Part shown: one piece after another, positions 1 to 8,724 of the stretch | Numbering within the stretch: the first letter of the stretch is position 1 | How the letters are laid out: every line of letters starts with the position of its first letter | Assembly (NCBI GenBank): GCA_030645495.1 | Contig: JAUSLV010000026.1 | Span: 186,001 to 250,000 of the forward strand | From: Actinomycetota bacterium | GTDB lineage: Bacteria > Actinomycetota > Acidimicrobiia > Acidimicrobiales > Ilumatobacteraceae | Reading direction: 5' to 3' | DNA length: 64,000 nt | Notes under the pieces: model-generated | Database searches by the model: none | The model's input: only the letters and a program-made list of their open reading frames with translations | Told to the model about the DNA's origin: nothing | Program-made: the position numbers and the translations under genes

Positions 1-2
1 AC

Positions 3-458
3 CGCGTCGGGCTGGTGGTGCTGTCGGCGCGTGGTGTGCGTCGGCTCGCCGCTGCGGCAGGGCACCGGCACCTGCGGCGGGTGCTGGAGGTGTTGGCGTC
101 GATCGAACGGTCGAGTTCATTGGTCGACGACGGGCGCATGCCACGCGTGCTGGGTGAGGGTGCCCTGGTGGTGCTGCTGTCACCGCTGCTGTCGCCAGCG
201 TCACTGCAGCGGGCGGCCACGATCGCCGACCGGGGCCTGCAGGTGTTGGTCATCGACTGCCTGCCGGAGCAGATCGCCGAGTGGGCCGACGAGCCACTGA
301 TAGGGATGACGTGGCGGATCGAGCTGCTGAAGCGAGAGCGTGAACTGGGACGCGCGCGAGCAGCAGGTGTCGCCGTGGTGCCGTGGCACGGGCCGGGCAG
401 CCTCGACGCGGTGCTGCGCGACGCGCACCACAGCGCTGGCCGTGGGAGGCACCGATGA
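3..458 (+). CDS. DUF58 domain protein, 5' end outside window
   Basis: Only the last 151 residues are present; the frame is open to the window edge. The visible part begins with the RVGLVVLSARGVRRL strand-turn typical of the DUF58 (von Willebrand A-like) fold, followed by AAGHRHLRRVLEVLASIE and a C-terminal LVVLLSPLLSPASLQRA segment that matches the second half of actinobacterial DUF58 proteins. DUF58 genes normally follow a MoxR AAA+ ATPase and are thought to act in protein maturation or envelope processes; the ATPase would lie left of the window. The stop overlaps the next start in an ATGA arrangement, so the two are probably co-translated. Exact function is unknown. Confidence 0.75.
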   Translation, partial: RVGLVVLSARGVRRLAAAAGHRHLRRVLEVLASIERSSSLVDDGRMPRVLGEGALVVLLSPLLSPASLQRAATIADRGLQVLVIDCLPEQIAEWADEPLIGMTWRIELLKRERELGRARAAGVAVVPWHGPGSLDAVLRDAHHSAGRGRHR

Positions 459-985
459 GCGACCAGTTCTGGCCCGAGTCGTGGCGCCTTGGCACGCGGG
501 CAAGAGGCGTGGGCCTGTTGCTGCGCCTGCTGGTGGTGCTCGCGCCGGCAGCAGCGCTGGGGTGCACCCGTCTCGCCGCGGACTCCATCCTCGCTATCGA
601 GGTCGTGGTGATTGCCGCCGCGGCGCTGGTCGCCATCGCACCTGACAGTCACGTCGGGCTGGTCGTGGTGGCGCTGGTCGGCGCCAACTGGTGGGCATCG
701 GTCGGCGATTTGGCGACGCCATGGTCGATCGGCGTGGCGGCGTCGCTGGCCGTGTTCCATGCCTCGGCCGCCGCGGCGAGTGTGGTTCCGCCGTCCGCGG
801 TCTGGACCAGGGCGATGTGCCGCCGATGGCTGCAGCGCTGCTCGGTCGTGGTCTGCGGCAGCGCGGCCACGTGGGGTGTCGTGGCCGCAGTGCACGACCA
901 ACGCGTCGCCGGTGCGCAACTCCTCGTGGCCGCTGCGCTGGTCGTGGCGGCCTCGGGAGCACTGTGGATGCGTGGCGCGTCCTGA
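455..985 (+). CDS. integral membrane protein of the DUF58 operon
   Basis: Predicted 176-residue protein beginning MSDQFWPESW. The chosen ATG overlaps the DUF58 stop (ATGA); an in-frame upstream start would run inside that gene. After a short polar N-terminus it has about four to five hydrophobic segments (around residues 20-40, 45-62, 65-85, 90-110 and 130-170) with short loops and no recognisable catalytic motif. Small membrane proteins in this position are common in MoxR-DUF58-transglutaminase type clusters, so a scaffold or partner role is inferred from position only. It ends 20 bases before a convergent gene. Confidence 0.6.
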   Translation: MSDQFWPESWRLGTRARGVGLLLRLLVVLAPAAALGCTRLAADSILAIEVVVIAAAALVAIAPDSHVGLVVVALVGANWWASVGDLATPWSIGVAASLAVFHASAAAASVVPPSAVWTRAMCRRWLQRCSVVVCGSAATWGVVAAVHDQRVAGAQLLVAAALVVAASGALWMRGAS

Positions 986-1005
986 CGTTCGGAGGGGGTC
1001 GTGCG

Positions 1006-1797
1006 TCAGGCCTTCTTCGGCGGTCGCGGCACGAACGGGCTGGTGCTGGCCACATATTCCACGTAGCCCTCGCGGCGTTTCACCAGGCTCTTCTCCAGCA
1101 GCGTCACGCCACTGACCCGACGCAGGAACACGGTCATCACCACGGCGCCGACGATGCCCCAGCGGCCCACCGGCACCTCGGCGGCCACGATGGCGATGCC
1201 CCACCACACGCAGGCGTCGCCGAAGTAGTTCGGGTGCCGGGTGTACTTCCACAACCCCTTGTCCATCACCCTGCCGGCGTTGGCCGGGTCCTTCTTGAAG
1301 TGGGCCAGCTGCGCGTCGCCGACCGCCTCGAAGAACAGGCCAACCAGCCACACGACCACGCCGATCCAGGCGAGTGCGCCGATGCTGTCGTCCGCCGAGG
1401 CCTGGCCCAACTGCACGGGCAGCGACACCAGGAACATGATGGTCGCCTGCACGCCGAACACAGTGCCGAGGCTGACCAACCAGAAGCGCTGGCCCCAGTG
1501 CTTGCGCATCGACTTGTAGCGGTAGTCCTCGCCCTTGCCGTGGTTGCGCCAGAAGAGGTAGCCGCTGAGGCGCAGGCCCCAGATCGAGGTCAGCGCCACC
1601 AGCAGGTTCTGACGACTGGCGACGCCGTCGACATTCAGCCGCACGGCCCACGCCACCAGCACGAAACCGAAGCCCCACACGATGTCGACGATCGAGGCGT
1701 TCTTCAGGAGCACACTCAGGATCCAGGTACTCACCATGAGCACCGCGATCGTGAACGCGGCCCAGCCCATCGGGATGGTGGCAGCGACGGCGAACAT
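1006..1797 (-). CDS. DUF1295 family membrane protein (steroid 5-alpha-reductase / ICMT-like)
   Basis: A 263-residue polytopic membrane protein. The family signature near the C-terminus is clear: WKYTRHPNYFGD followed by WWGIAI and the VTLLEKSLVKRREGYVEYVA tail, as in DUF1295 and the related isoprenylcysteine methyltransferase / 5-alpha-reductase fold. Members reduce or methylate lipid-like substrates; the substrate here is unknown. The start MFAVAATIPMGW is supported by a good Shine-Dalgarno (AAGGAGA, four bases before the ATG). It lies 8 bases downstream of the acyltransferase gene on the same strand, and the two probably form an operon with the F420 oxidoreductase. Confidence 0.8.
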   Translation of the reverse strand: MFAVAATIPMGWAAFTIAVLMVSTWILSVLLKNASIVDIVWGFGFVLVAWAVRLNVDGVASRQNLLVALTSIWGLRLSGYLFWRNHGKGEDYRYKSMRKHWGQRFWLVSLGTVFGVQATIMFLVSLPVQLGQASADDSIGALAWIGVVVWLVGLFFEAVGDAQLAHFKKDPANAGRVMDKGLWKYTRHPNYFGDACVWWGIAIVAAEVPVGRWGIVGAVVMTVFLRRVSGVTLLEKSLVKRREGYVEYVASTSPFVPRPPKKA

Positions 1798-1805
1798 CGG
1801 TCTCC

Positions 1806-2780
1806 TTAGGGGTTGAGCAACTGGTGCACAGCGGCGTCGGCCTGTAGCCACTGGTGGTCGAGCCAGGCGGTGAAACCCTCGCCGGCGGGAACCTGTTCCC
1901 GGCGAACGCGAATTGCGTGGAACTGCACCGGCAGCGGACGGCTGGAGAGGTGACGCAGGATGCCGCCGAACGTGTCGAGGCCATCGAAGCCCACATGCCA
2001 GGCCACCACCACATCGGCGGTGGGACACCCAGCGAGCAACGCTGCGGCGCCTGCGGGACGTGGTGGCAAGAGGTGCTGCAACGGCGCCAGCGTCGCGGCC
2101 CGCTGCGGATCGCGCTCACCGATCTTGGCCAGCGCCCGTTCGCGTTTGTGGCTGGCGGCGCGGGTTCCCTCGGGGAAGATGATGCCCACCTCGTCGGCTC
2201 GCAGCCCCGCGGCGAGTTCGCGCAGGGCCGCGAGTTCGGCTGACGAGTCGTCGGCCCCGCGATCGAGGAAGTGATTCGGCAGGCGGTTGCCGACGACGTC
2301 GAGGCACGGGTCGACGAGCAGCTCGCGCTTGAGCACGTAGCGCGGGTTCATCCGCACCTGCGACGTCACCACCCAGGCACTCACCAGCGAGTCGGCAAGG
2401 CTGGCGTGGCGGCAGAGCATGATCGTGGGGCCGGGGGAGAGCGCGCTGGCCTCGGCGGCCTCGACGGCGATGCCGGTGGTGACGCGAAGCGCACCCATCA
2501 GCCTCGCCGCCCACCACCGTTGCAGCGCGTATTGGGCTCGGTGGTTGCGCGATCGGCCGGCGCACCACAAGCCGAAGGCTGCCGTGACGCCGCACACCTC
2601 CAGCCAGGCCCAACACACACCGAACGACAGCAGCCGAACAGTGGGCAGGCGGAAACGCCCGCGGGCGAGGTCGAACACCGCTGCGAGCAACACCCACAGC
2701 GGGATCGTGATCGTGAGGATGATCGCTGCGAGGAACAGCGCAGGGATGGAGACGATCCGCCGTCGGAGCCTGCCCGTCAT
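1806..2780 (-). CDS. PlsC-like 1-acylglycerol-3-phosphate acyltransferase
   Basis: Predicted 324 residues from MTGRLRRRIVSIPAL. Hydrophobic segments at about residues 9-35 and 45-75 precede the acyltransferase domain. The catalytic HX4D box is visible as RHASLADSL and the phosphate-site box as FPEGTR. These match the LPLAT/PlsC family, which transfers acyl chains to lysophosphatidate or related lipids at the membrane. The C-terminal third is less conserved. It is 10 bases downstream of the F420-dependent oxidoreductase and upstream of the DUF1295 gene, suggesting a lipid-modifying operon. A second, unrelated-looking PlsC protein occurs at 30120. Confidence 0.8.
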   Translation of the reverse strand: MTGRLRRRIVSIPALFLAAIILTITIPLWVLLAAVFDLARGRFRLPTVRLLSFGVCWAWLEVCGVTAAFGLWCAGRSRNHRAQYALQRWWAARLMGALRVTTGIAVEAAEASALSPGPTIMLCRHASLADSLVSAWVVTSQVRMNPRYVLKRELLVDPCLDVVGNRLPNHFLDRGADDSSAELAALRELAAGLRADEVGIIFPEGTRAASHKRERALAKIGERDPQRAATLAPLQHLLPPRPAGAAALLAGCPTADVVVAWHVGFDGLDTFGGILRHLSSRPLPVQFHAIRVRREQVPAGEGFTAWLDHQWLQADAAVHQLLNP

Positions 2781-2790
2781 CGTGCTTCGC

Positions 2791-3657
2791 TCAGCCGTTG
2801 AACTCGGCGACGAGCGGTGCGTACTGATCCATCGCCTGCAGCGCGGCATCGCGGTCGAGTGGTGGCAGCCACAGCGCGGTGAACTCGGTGCCGATGTCCT
2901 GCAGGTGGTGCAGGTGCGCCGCGTCGGCCTTCGCGCCGAACACACCCAGCCCGATGGTGGCGGGGTCGCGGCCCGCCTCGGTGGCAGCCTGCTGCAGCTG
3001 GATCCACTTGTCGTCGACCGGGAAGCGCCCCTCGATCGGCATCCAGTAGTCGCCGTACTCGACGATGTGCTGGAAGTGCAGCGGTGTGGGCGACGCACCG
3101 ATCACGATCGGCGGGTGTGGCTGCTGCACCGGCTTGGGCCAGCTCCAGCTCTTCTCGAAGTTGACGAACTCGCCGTGGAACTCGGCCTCGTCCTTGGTCC
3201 ACAGTTCCTTGCAGGCGAGGATCTTCTCGCGCACCATCCTGCGGCGGCGCTTGATGTCGGCCGGAGCGATGCCGTGCGACTCCATCTCCTCGTGGTTCCA
3301 GCCGTAGCCAACGCCCAACATCACTCGGCCGTTGGAGATGACGTCGAGCGAGGCCACCTCCTTGGCCAGCCACAGCGGGTCGCGCTGGGCCACGAGCGTG
3401 ATGCCGGTGCCCAGCTTCAGCGTGGTGGTGACGGCGGCGACGGCGGTGAGCGCGATGAACTGGTCGTGGGTGCGCCAGTACTCCTCGGGCAGCGGCGGCG
3501 CGCCCTCGCGCCCGCCCCACGGCGTGCGGCGCGACACCGGGATGTGCGAGTGCTCGGGGAACCACAGCGAGTCGAAGCCGCGCGACTCTGCCTCGCGGCC
3601 CAGTTCGATGGGCTGGATGCCCTTGTCGGTGGGGAAGATGATCAGCCCGATGCGCAT
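2791..3657 (-). CDS. LLM-class F420-dependent oxidoreductase
   Basis: A 288-residue TIM-barrel protein of the luciferase-like monooxygenase superfamily. Recognisable elements are the N-terminal MRIGLIIFPTDKGIQP strand, ESRGFDSLWFPEHSHIP, LKLGTGITLVAQRDPLWLAKEVASLD and GRVMLGVGYGWN, which are the usual F420 LLM landmarks. Such enzymes use coenzyme F420 (sometimes FMN) for hydride transfer to diverse substrates; the substrate cannot be predicted. A TAACCT hexamer lies eight bases before the ATG with no good Shine-Dalgarno, suggesting a leaderless transcript that would head the three-gene block with the acyltransferase and DUF1295 genes. Confidence 0.85.
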   Translation of the reverse strand: MRIGLIIFPTDKGIQPIELGREAESRGFDSLWFPEHSHIPVSRRTPWGGREGAPPLPEEYWRTHDQFIALTAVAAVTTTLKLGTGITLVAQRDPLWLAKEVASLDVISNGRVMLGVGYGWNHEEMESHGIAPADIKRRRRMVREKILACKELWTKDEAEFHGEFVNFEKSWSWPKPVQQPHPPIVIGASPTPLHFQHIVEYGDYWMPIEGRFPVDDKWIQLQQAATEAGRDPATIGLGVFGAKADAAHLHHLQDIGTEFTALWLPPLDRDAALQAMDQYAPLVAEFNG

Positions 3658-3665
3658 AGGTGCGC

Positions 3666-3671
3666 AGGTTA
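3666..3671 (-). promoter_or_regulatory. putative leaderless -10 element, LLM oxidoreductase
   Basis: Minus-strand TAACCT with eight bases to the ATG at 3657. The predicted transcription start falls at or next to the start codon. Confidence 0.45.
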
Positions 3672-3699
3672 ACCCCGCACCTCGCCCGGAGATTCCCGA

Positions 3700-4227
3700 T
3701 CAGTCGCCGGTGGCGCCGTCGATGCGCTCGCGGATGAGGTCGGCATGGCCACAGTGGCGGGCGTACTCCTCGATCATGTGGATCATCACCCAGCGCAGCG
3801 CACGACGGCCGTAGCGGTCGGGATTGTCGGGCGGGCCGACCTCGATGGCGGTCAAGTGCTCGAGCGTGGGCGCCGACGCCGCTGCGGCACGAGACTTCTC
3901 GATCTCGGTCAGCAGGGTGGCGCGGCCGTCGGCCAGCGTGTCGGCCGGCGTGTGGTGCCAGTCGCTGTCGTCATCGTCGGGGTCTTCCCAGTGCGTCGGC
4001 TCCTCGGAGCCGAGGAAGGCATGGGTGAACCACCCCTGCTCCACCACGGCCATATGTCGCACGAGGCCCAGCAGATCCATCGTGCTCGGCTCGATCCGGA
4101 TGCGCGCCTGCGCCTCGCTGAGGCCATCGGCCTTGCGCAGCAACACCGAACGGAAGTAGTCGAGAAACTGGATGAGGCTGGTGCGTTCGTCGACGGCTAC
4201 GGCGGGCAACGGTGCGAGTTCGGTCAT
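3700..4227 (-). CDS. DinB family (DUF664) protein
   Basis: A 175-residue four-helix-bundle protein of the DinB/YfiT superfamily. The metal-ligand histidines appear as LVRHMAVVEQGWF in helix 2 and HMIEEYARHCGHADLIRE in helix 4, the DUF664 pattern. In Actinobacteria many of these are mycothiol- or bacillithiol-dependent transferases or detoxification enzymes; the specific reaction is unknown. The start codon is preceded by TAACGT six bases upstream and no Shine-Dalgarno. It is divergently arranged with the acylphosphatase gene, 30 bases away. Confidence 0.8.
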   Translation of the reverse strand: MTELAPLPAVAVDERTSLIQFLDYFRSVLLRKADGLSEAQARIRIEPSTMDLLGLVRHMAVVEQGWFTHAFLGSEEPTHWEDPDDDDSDWHHTPADTLADGRATLLTEIEKSRAAAASAPTLEHLTAIEVGPPDNPDRYGRRALRWVMIHMIEEYARHCGHADLIRERIDGATGD

Positions 4228-4233
4228 GGCCGC

Positions 4234-4250
4234 ACGTTAGGCGGCAGACT
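4234..4250. promoter_or_regulatory. divergent leaderless -10 elements (dinB-like / acylphosphatase)
   Basis: In the 30-base gap between divergent genes the minus strand carries TAACGT (4234-4239), six bases before the DinB-like ATG. The plus strand carries CAGACT (4245-4250), seven bases before the acylphosphatase ATG. Neither gene has a convincing Shine-Dalgarno. Confidence 0.5.
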
Positions 4251-4257
4251 GGGAGCG

Positions 4258-4539
4258 ATGGTCGAGAGTTTCGTCGCGAGGTACCGAGTGGTGGTGCACG
4301 GCACGGTGCAGGGCGTGTGGTTCCGCGACTCGTGCCGTCGGGCGGCGATCGAGGAGGACGTCACCGGGTGGGTGCGCAACCGGCCCGACGGCACCGTGGA
4401 GGCGGTGTTCGAGGGGCCGCTCGACGCCGTGGCGCGGTGCGTGTCGTGGTGCCGGATGGGCCCGCCGCGGGCCGAGGTGACTGGCATCGACGTGACCGAG
4501 GAACCCGCCGAGGGAATCTGCGGGTTCACCGTGCGCTGA
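4258..4539 (+). CDS. acyP: acylphosphatase
   Basis: A 93-residue protein of the usual acylphosphatase length. It contains the phosphate cradle VHGTVQGVWFRDSC with the catalytic arginine at residue 23, and the paired asparagine in GWVRNRPDGTVE at residue 41. These are the two invariant catalytic residues. The enzyme hydrolyses carboxyl-phosphate bonds such as acetyl phosphate or 1,3-bisphosphoglycerate in the cytoplasm. The ATG at 4258 is chosen because the fold starts immediately after it and a CAGACT -10-like element lies seven bases upstream. The gene ends three bases before a convergent nitroreductase. Confidence 0.92.
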   Translation: MVESFVARYRVVVHGTVQGVWFRDSCRRAAIEEDVTGWVRNRPDGTVEAVFEGPLDAVARCVSWCRMGPPRAEVTGIDVTEEPAEGICGFTVR

Positions 4540-4542
4540 GCG

Positions 4543-5193
4543 TCAGCCGGCGAACGCGGGCCCGTCGAAGCGGTCGATGGTGGTGAACGACTCGACCGGC
4601 TTGCGGCTGAGCTTGGTGGGCTGGTGCACCGGTACGCCGAGGAAGATCACGGCGGCCAGCGCGTGGCCCGCGGGCAGGCCGAGCGCAGGTGCCACCGCGG
4701 GCTCGGCACGTGAGAGGAACGTGGTCATCACCCCACCCAACCCGTGGGCGCGCGCCGACAGCAACAGGTTCCAACAGAACGGGTAGATGCTCGCACCGGC
4801 CGTGACCGGCGGCCGGTCGAGGTTGCCGTCCATCAGCGCGATGTGGTGCAGGTCGGCGGCGATGGCCAGCACGAGCGGGATGTCGTGGATGTTCTCCACC
4901 AGCGCGTTGGGCGCGTCGATCGGCGTTGCATCGATCGACTTGCCGAACGCGAACGCGGTCACACCCGTGGCGTTGGCGCCCACGTACTCGCGCCAGACGG
5001 GCAGCATCAGGTCGGCCATCGTGCGGCGGATCGCCTGATCCTTCACCACGGCCACGCGCCACGGCTGGCGGTTGCCGCCGCTGGGCGCGAAACGTGCGTC
5101 GTCCAGCACCGCTGCCACCGTGGCGTCGGCCACCGGGTCGGCGGTGAAGCCACGCACCGAACCGTTCGTGCGGATCGCAGTCGAGATGTCCAT
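4543..5193 (-). CDS. nitroreductase family protein
   Basis: A 216-residue FMN-dependent nitroreductase-fold protein starting MDISTAIRTNGSVRGFT. FMN-binding landmarks are ARFAPSGGNRQPWRVAVV near residues 35-52 and SIYPFCWNLLLSARAHGLGG near the middle, and the C-terminus ends in the family's short tail. Substrates may include nitroaromatics, quinones or enones. The ATG at 5193 is preferred to an upstream GTG/ATG because CATCGT lies six bases before it. This is the first of three divergent nitroreductases in the window (others at 8725 and 25121). Confidence 0.85.
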   Translation of the reverse strand: MDISTAIRTNGSVRGFTADPVADATVAAVLDDARFAPSGGNRQPWRVAVVKDQAIRRTMADLMLPVWREYVGANATGVTAFAFGKSIDATPIDAPNALVENIHDIPLVLAIAADLHHIALMDGNLDRPPVTAGASIYPFCWNLLLSARAHGLGGVMTTFLSRAEPAVAPALGLPAGHALAAVIFLGVPVHQPTKLSRKPVESFTTIDRFDGPAFAG

Positions 5194-5199
5194 TCGTTC

Positions 5200-5205
5200 A
5201 CGATG
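5200..5205 (-). promoter_or_regulatory. putative leaderless -10 element, nitroreductase
   Basis: Minus-strand CATCGT with six bases to the ATG at 5193. This supports the short form of the protein. Confidence 0.4.
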
Positions 5206-5246
5206 CCACACGCGCCCAACCCGAGCGAGGTGCGGACGGCGGCGCG

Positions 5247-7529
5247 TCAGGCGTTGCCGTCAGCGACCTTCTTGCGCACGACGTTGAGCGCGCTACCGGC
5301 CTTGAACCACTCGATCTGCTCGGGGCTGAACGTGTGCACACCCTCGAAGTCGACCGTGGTGCCGTCGGGCTTCACGATCTGGCAACGAACGTGTTTGCCG
5401 GGCACGGGCGGCAGGCCGAGCACGTTGATGCGATCGTCCTCGCCAACCAGGTCGTAGGTGGCCGGGTCGGCGAACGTGAGCGGCACGAGGCCCTGCTTCT
5501 TCAGGTTGGTCTCGTGGATGCGGGCGAAGCTGCGGGTGATGATCACCACGCCGCCGCGGAAGCGGGGCTCCATCGCGGCGTGCTCGCGCGACGAACCCTC
5601 GCCGTAGTTGCGGTCGCCGATGGCCACCCAGCGCACGACGGCCTCGCTGTACTTCTTGGCCAGGTTTGGGTACGTGTCGTCGGCGCCGCCGAGCGCATCC
5701 TTGCCAACACCCACCGCATACTCGCTGCCGTCGGCCTTGGTGTAGGCGTTGACCGCACCGAGGAACAGGTTGCCGGAGATGTTCTCCAGGTGGCCGCGAT
5801 AGGTGAGCCACTTGCCGGCCGCCGAGATGTGGTCGGTGGTGCATTTGCCCTTGGCCTTCATCAGCACCGGCAGGCCGAGGTAGTCGTTGCCGTCCCATGC
5901 GGCGAACGGGGCCAGCAACTGCAGGCGGTCGCTGGTGGGCGACACCACGACCTGCACACCGGAGCCGTCGGCCGGGGGAGCGGTGAACGTGTTCTGCCCG
6001 GGGTCGTAACCCTTGGCCGGCAGCACTTCGCCGACCGGGGCCTGCAGCAGCACGGCGCTGCCATCGGGCGCGGTGATCGTGTCGGTGGTGGGGTCGAAGT
6101 CGAGCGTGCCGGCGAGGGCCAGCGCCACCACCGTGTCGGGCGACGTCACGAACGACAGTGTGTTGGCCGAACCGTCGTTGCGCTTGGGGAAGTTGCGGTT
6201 GAACGAGTTGACGATCGTGTTCGCCTTGTCGATCGCCGAGGCCGGGCGATCCCACTGACCGATGCACGGCCCGCACGCGTTGGCGAGCACCGTGGCACCG
6301 ATGGCCTCGAGGTCGGCGATCAGGCCGTCACGCTCGATGGTGGCGCGGGTCTGCTCGCTGCCGGGTGACACCAGCAGCGGGGTCTTCACCTTCAGGCCAC
6401 GAGCAGCGGCCTGGCGGGCGATCGATGCAGCGCGGGTGATGTCTTCGTACGAGCTGTTGGTGCAGCTGCCGATGAGCGTGGCGCTGATCTCCAGCGGCCA
6501 GTCGTTGGCGCGGGCCTCGGCACCCACGGCCGCGCCCACGCGATTGGCGCGGTCGGGCGAGTGCGGGCCGTTGATCAGCGGCTTCAGTGCGTCGAGATCG
6601 ATCTCGATCACCTGGTCGTACTGGGCGCCGTCGTCGGGGCGCAGATCGTCGGCCACCTTGTCGGCCGCGTCGGCGATGGCCTCGCGGCCGGTGGCCTTGA
6701 GGTACTGGGCCATGTTGTGGTCGTAGCCGAACACGCTGCAGGTGGCGCCGATCTCCGCGCCCATGTTGCAGATGGTGGCCTTGCCGGTGGCGGAGATGGT
6801 GTCGGCGCCCGAGCCGTAGTACTCGACGATCGCGCCCGTGCCGCCCTCGACGGTGAGTACGCGAGCCACTTCGAGGATGACGTCTTTCGGCGACGACCAA
6901 CCGCTCAAGGCGCCGGTGAGCTTGACGCCGATCACCTTCGGGAACTTGACGTTGAACGGGAAGCCGGTCATCACGTCGACCGCATCCGCGCCCCCCACGC
7001 CGATGGCCACCATGCCCATGCCGCCGGCGTTGGGGGTGTGGCTGTCGGTGCCGATCATCATGCCGCCGGGGAAGGCGTAGTTCTCGAGCACGACCTGGTG
7101 GATGATGCCGCTGTTGGGGCCCCAGAAGCCGATGCCGTACTTGGCGCTGACGGTGCGCAGGAAGTCGTAGACCTCCCGGTTGGTGTCGATGGCGACGCCG
7201 AGGTCGATCTTGGCGCCCACCTTGGCGGAGATGAGGTGGTCGCAGTGCACCGTGCTGGGTACCAGCGTGGTGGGCAGGCCAGCGGTCATGAACTGCAGCA
7301 GTGCCATCTGCGCCGTCGCGTCTTGCATGGCCACGCGGTCGGGGCGAAAGTCGTTGTACGTGCCGCCGCGCTCGATCGGCTCGGTGGGGTCGTACAGGTG
7401 GTTGAGGAGGATCTTTTCGGTGAGCGTGAGCGGGCGCCCGAAGCGCTTGCGGCCATCGGCGCACCTGGCGTTGAGCGTGGCGTAGACACCTGCGACGAGT
7501 TCGATCGGTGTTCCGGCAGTGACGGTCAT
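5247..7529 (-). CDS. acn: aconitate hydratase, mitochondrial type
   Basis: A 760-residue aconitase converting citrate to isocitrate in the TCA cycle. Three cysteine ligands of the 4Fe-4S cluster are visible in [12 protein letters not shown] and [12 protein letters not shown]. Substrate-site blocks include [20 protein letters not shown] and, in the C-terminal swivel domain, [18 protein letters not shown]. The length and the [20 protein letters not shown] wording match the mitochondrial-type branch rather than the approximately 900-residue IRP1-like AcnA typical of most Actinobacteria. The start [12 protein letters not shown] has a Shine-Dalgarno AAGGGG eight bases upstream; a longer in-frame extension exists but lacks family similarity. 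It appears monocistronic. Confidence 0.93.
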   Translation of the reverse strand: MTVTAGTPIELVAGVYATLNARCADGRKRFGRPLTLTEKILLNHLYDPTEPIERGGTYNDFRPDRVAMQDATAQMALLQFMTAGLPTTLVPSTVHCDHLISAKVGAKIDLGVAIDTNREVYDFLRTVSAKYGIGFWGPNSGIIHQVVLENYAFPGGMMIGTDSHTPNAGGMGMVAIGVGGADAVDVMTGFPFNVKFPKVIGVKLTGALSGWSSPKDVILEVARVLTVEGGTGAIVEYYGSGADTISATGKATICNMGAEIGATCSVFGYDHNMAQYLKATGREAIADAADKVADDLRPDDGAQYDQVIEIDLDALKPLINGPHSPDRANRVGAAVGAEARANDWPLEISATLIGSCTNSSYEDITRAASIARQAAARGLKVKTPLLVSPGSEQTRATIERDGLIADLEAIGATVLANACGPCIGQWDRPASAIDKANTIVNSFNRNFPKRNDGSANTLSFVTSPDTVVALALAGTLDFDPTTDTITAPDGSAVLLQAPVGEVLPAKGYDPGQNTFTAPPADGSGVQVVVSPTSDRLQLLAPFAAWDGNDYLGLPVLMKAKGKCTTDHISAAGKWLTYRGHLENISGNLFLGAVNAYTKADGSEYAVGVGKDALGGADDTYPNLAKKYSEAVVRWVAIGDRNYGEGSSREHAAMEPRFRGGVVIITRSFARIHETNLKKQGLVPLTFADPATYDLVGEDDRINVLGLPPVPGKHVRCQIVKPDGTTVDFEGVHTFSPEQIEWFKAGSALNVVRKKVADGNA

Positions 7530-7567
7530 GGAAGTTTCCCCTTGATCGGCGACGAGATGTAGACAAG

Positions 7568-7574
7568 CATAATA
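7568..7574. promoter_or_regulatory. overlapping divergent -10 elements between acn and VOC gene
   Basis: The AT-rich word CATAATA reads as CATAAT on the plus strand (7568-7573), ending four bases before the VOC GTG. It reads as TATTAT on the minus strand (7569-7574), giving acn a leader of about 33 bases that carries its Shine-Dalgarno. Clear -35 elements were not found. Confidence 0.5.
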
Positions 7575-7577
7575 CAA

Positions 7578-7958
7578 GTGCGCGACGACGACAAAGCCTC
7601 CATCCAACCCCTCTGGCGCGGTATTGACCATGTGCAGGTGGCGATGCCCGTGGGCGGCGAGCCCAACGCTCGCGCGTTCTATGCGGGTGTGCTCGGCCTC
7701 ACCGAGGTGCCCAAACCGCCGGTGATGGCCGCCCGGGGTGGCTGCTGGTTCGAATCCGGTTCGGTGCGCATCCACCTCGGGGCTGACGCCGAGTTCCGCC
7801 CGGCACGCAAGGCGCATCCGGCGCTCGTGGTCGCCAATCTTCGTGCGTTCGTCGAACACGCGGGGCTCACCGTTCGCTGGAGCGACGAGATCCCGGGCAC
7901 GGTGCGCTGCCACCTCGACGACCCGTTCGGCAACCGCCTCGAACTGATGGAAGGCTGA
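7578..7958 (+). CDS. VOC / glyoxalase family protein
   Basis: A 126-residue single-unit vicinal-oxygen-chelate protein. The N-terminal [20 protein letters not shown] strand with its histidine, the central RIHLG and the C-terminal [11 protein letters not shown] motif with its glutamate are the usual metal-ligand positions. Members include glyoxalases, dioxygenases and antibiotic-resistance proteins; the reaction is not predictable. The GTG start lies directly after a CATAAT -10 box, so the mRNA is probably leaderless. The GntR regulator begins four bases after its stop, so the two are very likely co-transcribed. Confidence 0.75.
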   Translation: MRDDDKASIQPLWRGIDHVQVAMPVGGEPNARAFYAGVLGLTEVPKPPVMAARGGCWFESGSVRIHLGADAEFRPARKAHPALVVANLRAFVEHAGLTVRWSDEIPGTVRCHLDDPFGNRLELMEG

Positions 7959-7962
7959 CGCG

Positions 7963-8703
7963 ATGCGCACGATTCGCTACCAGGAGATCGCGAACACGCT
8001 GCGCCAGCGGTTGGGGGCGCGGACGCCTGGCCACGTGCTGCCCAGCGAGAGCGAGCTGTCGGCGGAGTTCGGCGTCAGCCGAGTCACGGTGCGTCGCGCG
8101 CTGGAGATGCTGCGCGAGGAGGGTGTGCTGGCGTCGCGCCAGGGCTTCGGCTGGTACGTCGCGACGGCTCCGCTGCAACAGAAACTGACCCGTCTCGACA
8201 CCATCGAGCACCAACTCGAGCAGGGTGGCATTCATCCCGAGCGGCAGATCCTCGAGTTCGCGTTCGTGGCCGCGCCGCCACACGTGGCCGAACGGCTCGG
8301 CTGTTCGCAGGTGCTGCGCGTGAAGCGCCGCAACCTGGCCGATGGAGCTCCCTTCGCGGTCGTCACCGTGTGGTGCCCGGCCGAGTTGGGCCAACTGCTG
8401 TCGCGACGCGAGGTGGAGCGCAAGCCGTTCTACGAGTTGCTCGGCCTGCAACTGCGCGGCGCCACGCAGACGATCGGTGCGGCGGCCGCCACCGACGACG
8501 TCGCCGAACTGCTGGAGGTGCCGGTGGGCAGCCCGGTGCTGCGCTGCGAGCGGCTCACCACCACCGACACGGGCGAACCCGTGCTGTTGTCCGAGCACAT
8601 CTTCCCGGCCCATCGCACCGAGTTCGTGGTGGAACTGCCCCAGGCTGCGCCCTCGCTCGTGCCCAGTGGCCTGCGCCTCGTCGAGCACGGCACCGCCGGC
8701 TGA
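7963..8703 (+). CDS. GntR family (HutC type) transcriptional regulator
   Basis: A 246-residue regulator. Residues 1-68 form a winged helix-turn-helix with the characteristic [31 protein letters not shown] block. Residues 90-240 form a UTRA effector-binding domain ([17 protein letters not shown]...[31 protein letters not shown]). HutC-type regulators are usually repressors released by a small metabolite. Targets are unknown; the co-transcribed VOC gene and the divergent aconitase are candidates from position only. Confidence 0.88.
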   Translation: MRTIRYQEIANTLRQRLGARTPGHVLPSESELSAEFGVSRVTVRRALEMLREEGVLASRQGFGWYVATAPLQQKLTRLDTIEHQLEQGGIHPERQILEFAFVAAPPHVAERLGCSQVLRVKRRNLADGAPFAVVTVWCPAELGQLLSRREVERKPFYELLGLQLRGATQTIGAAAATDDVAELLEVPVGSPVLRCERLTTTDTGEPVLLSEHIFPAHRTEFVVELPQAAPSLVPSGLRLVEHGTAG

Positions 8704-8724
8704 TCGCCCGTCAGCGAGTTTCGG

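Noticed and set aside
7530-7970. N-terminal extension of aconitase across the VOC gene
   Set aside because: The VOC family motifs are on the other strand and the aconitase fold begins at 7529 after a good Shine-Dalgarno.
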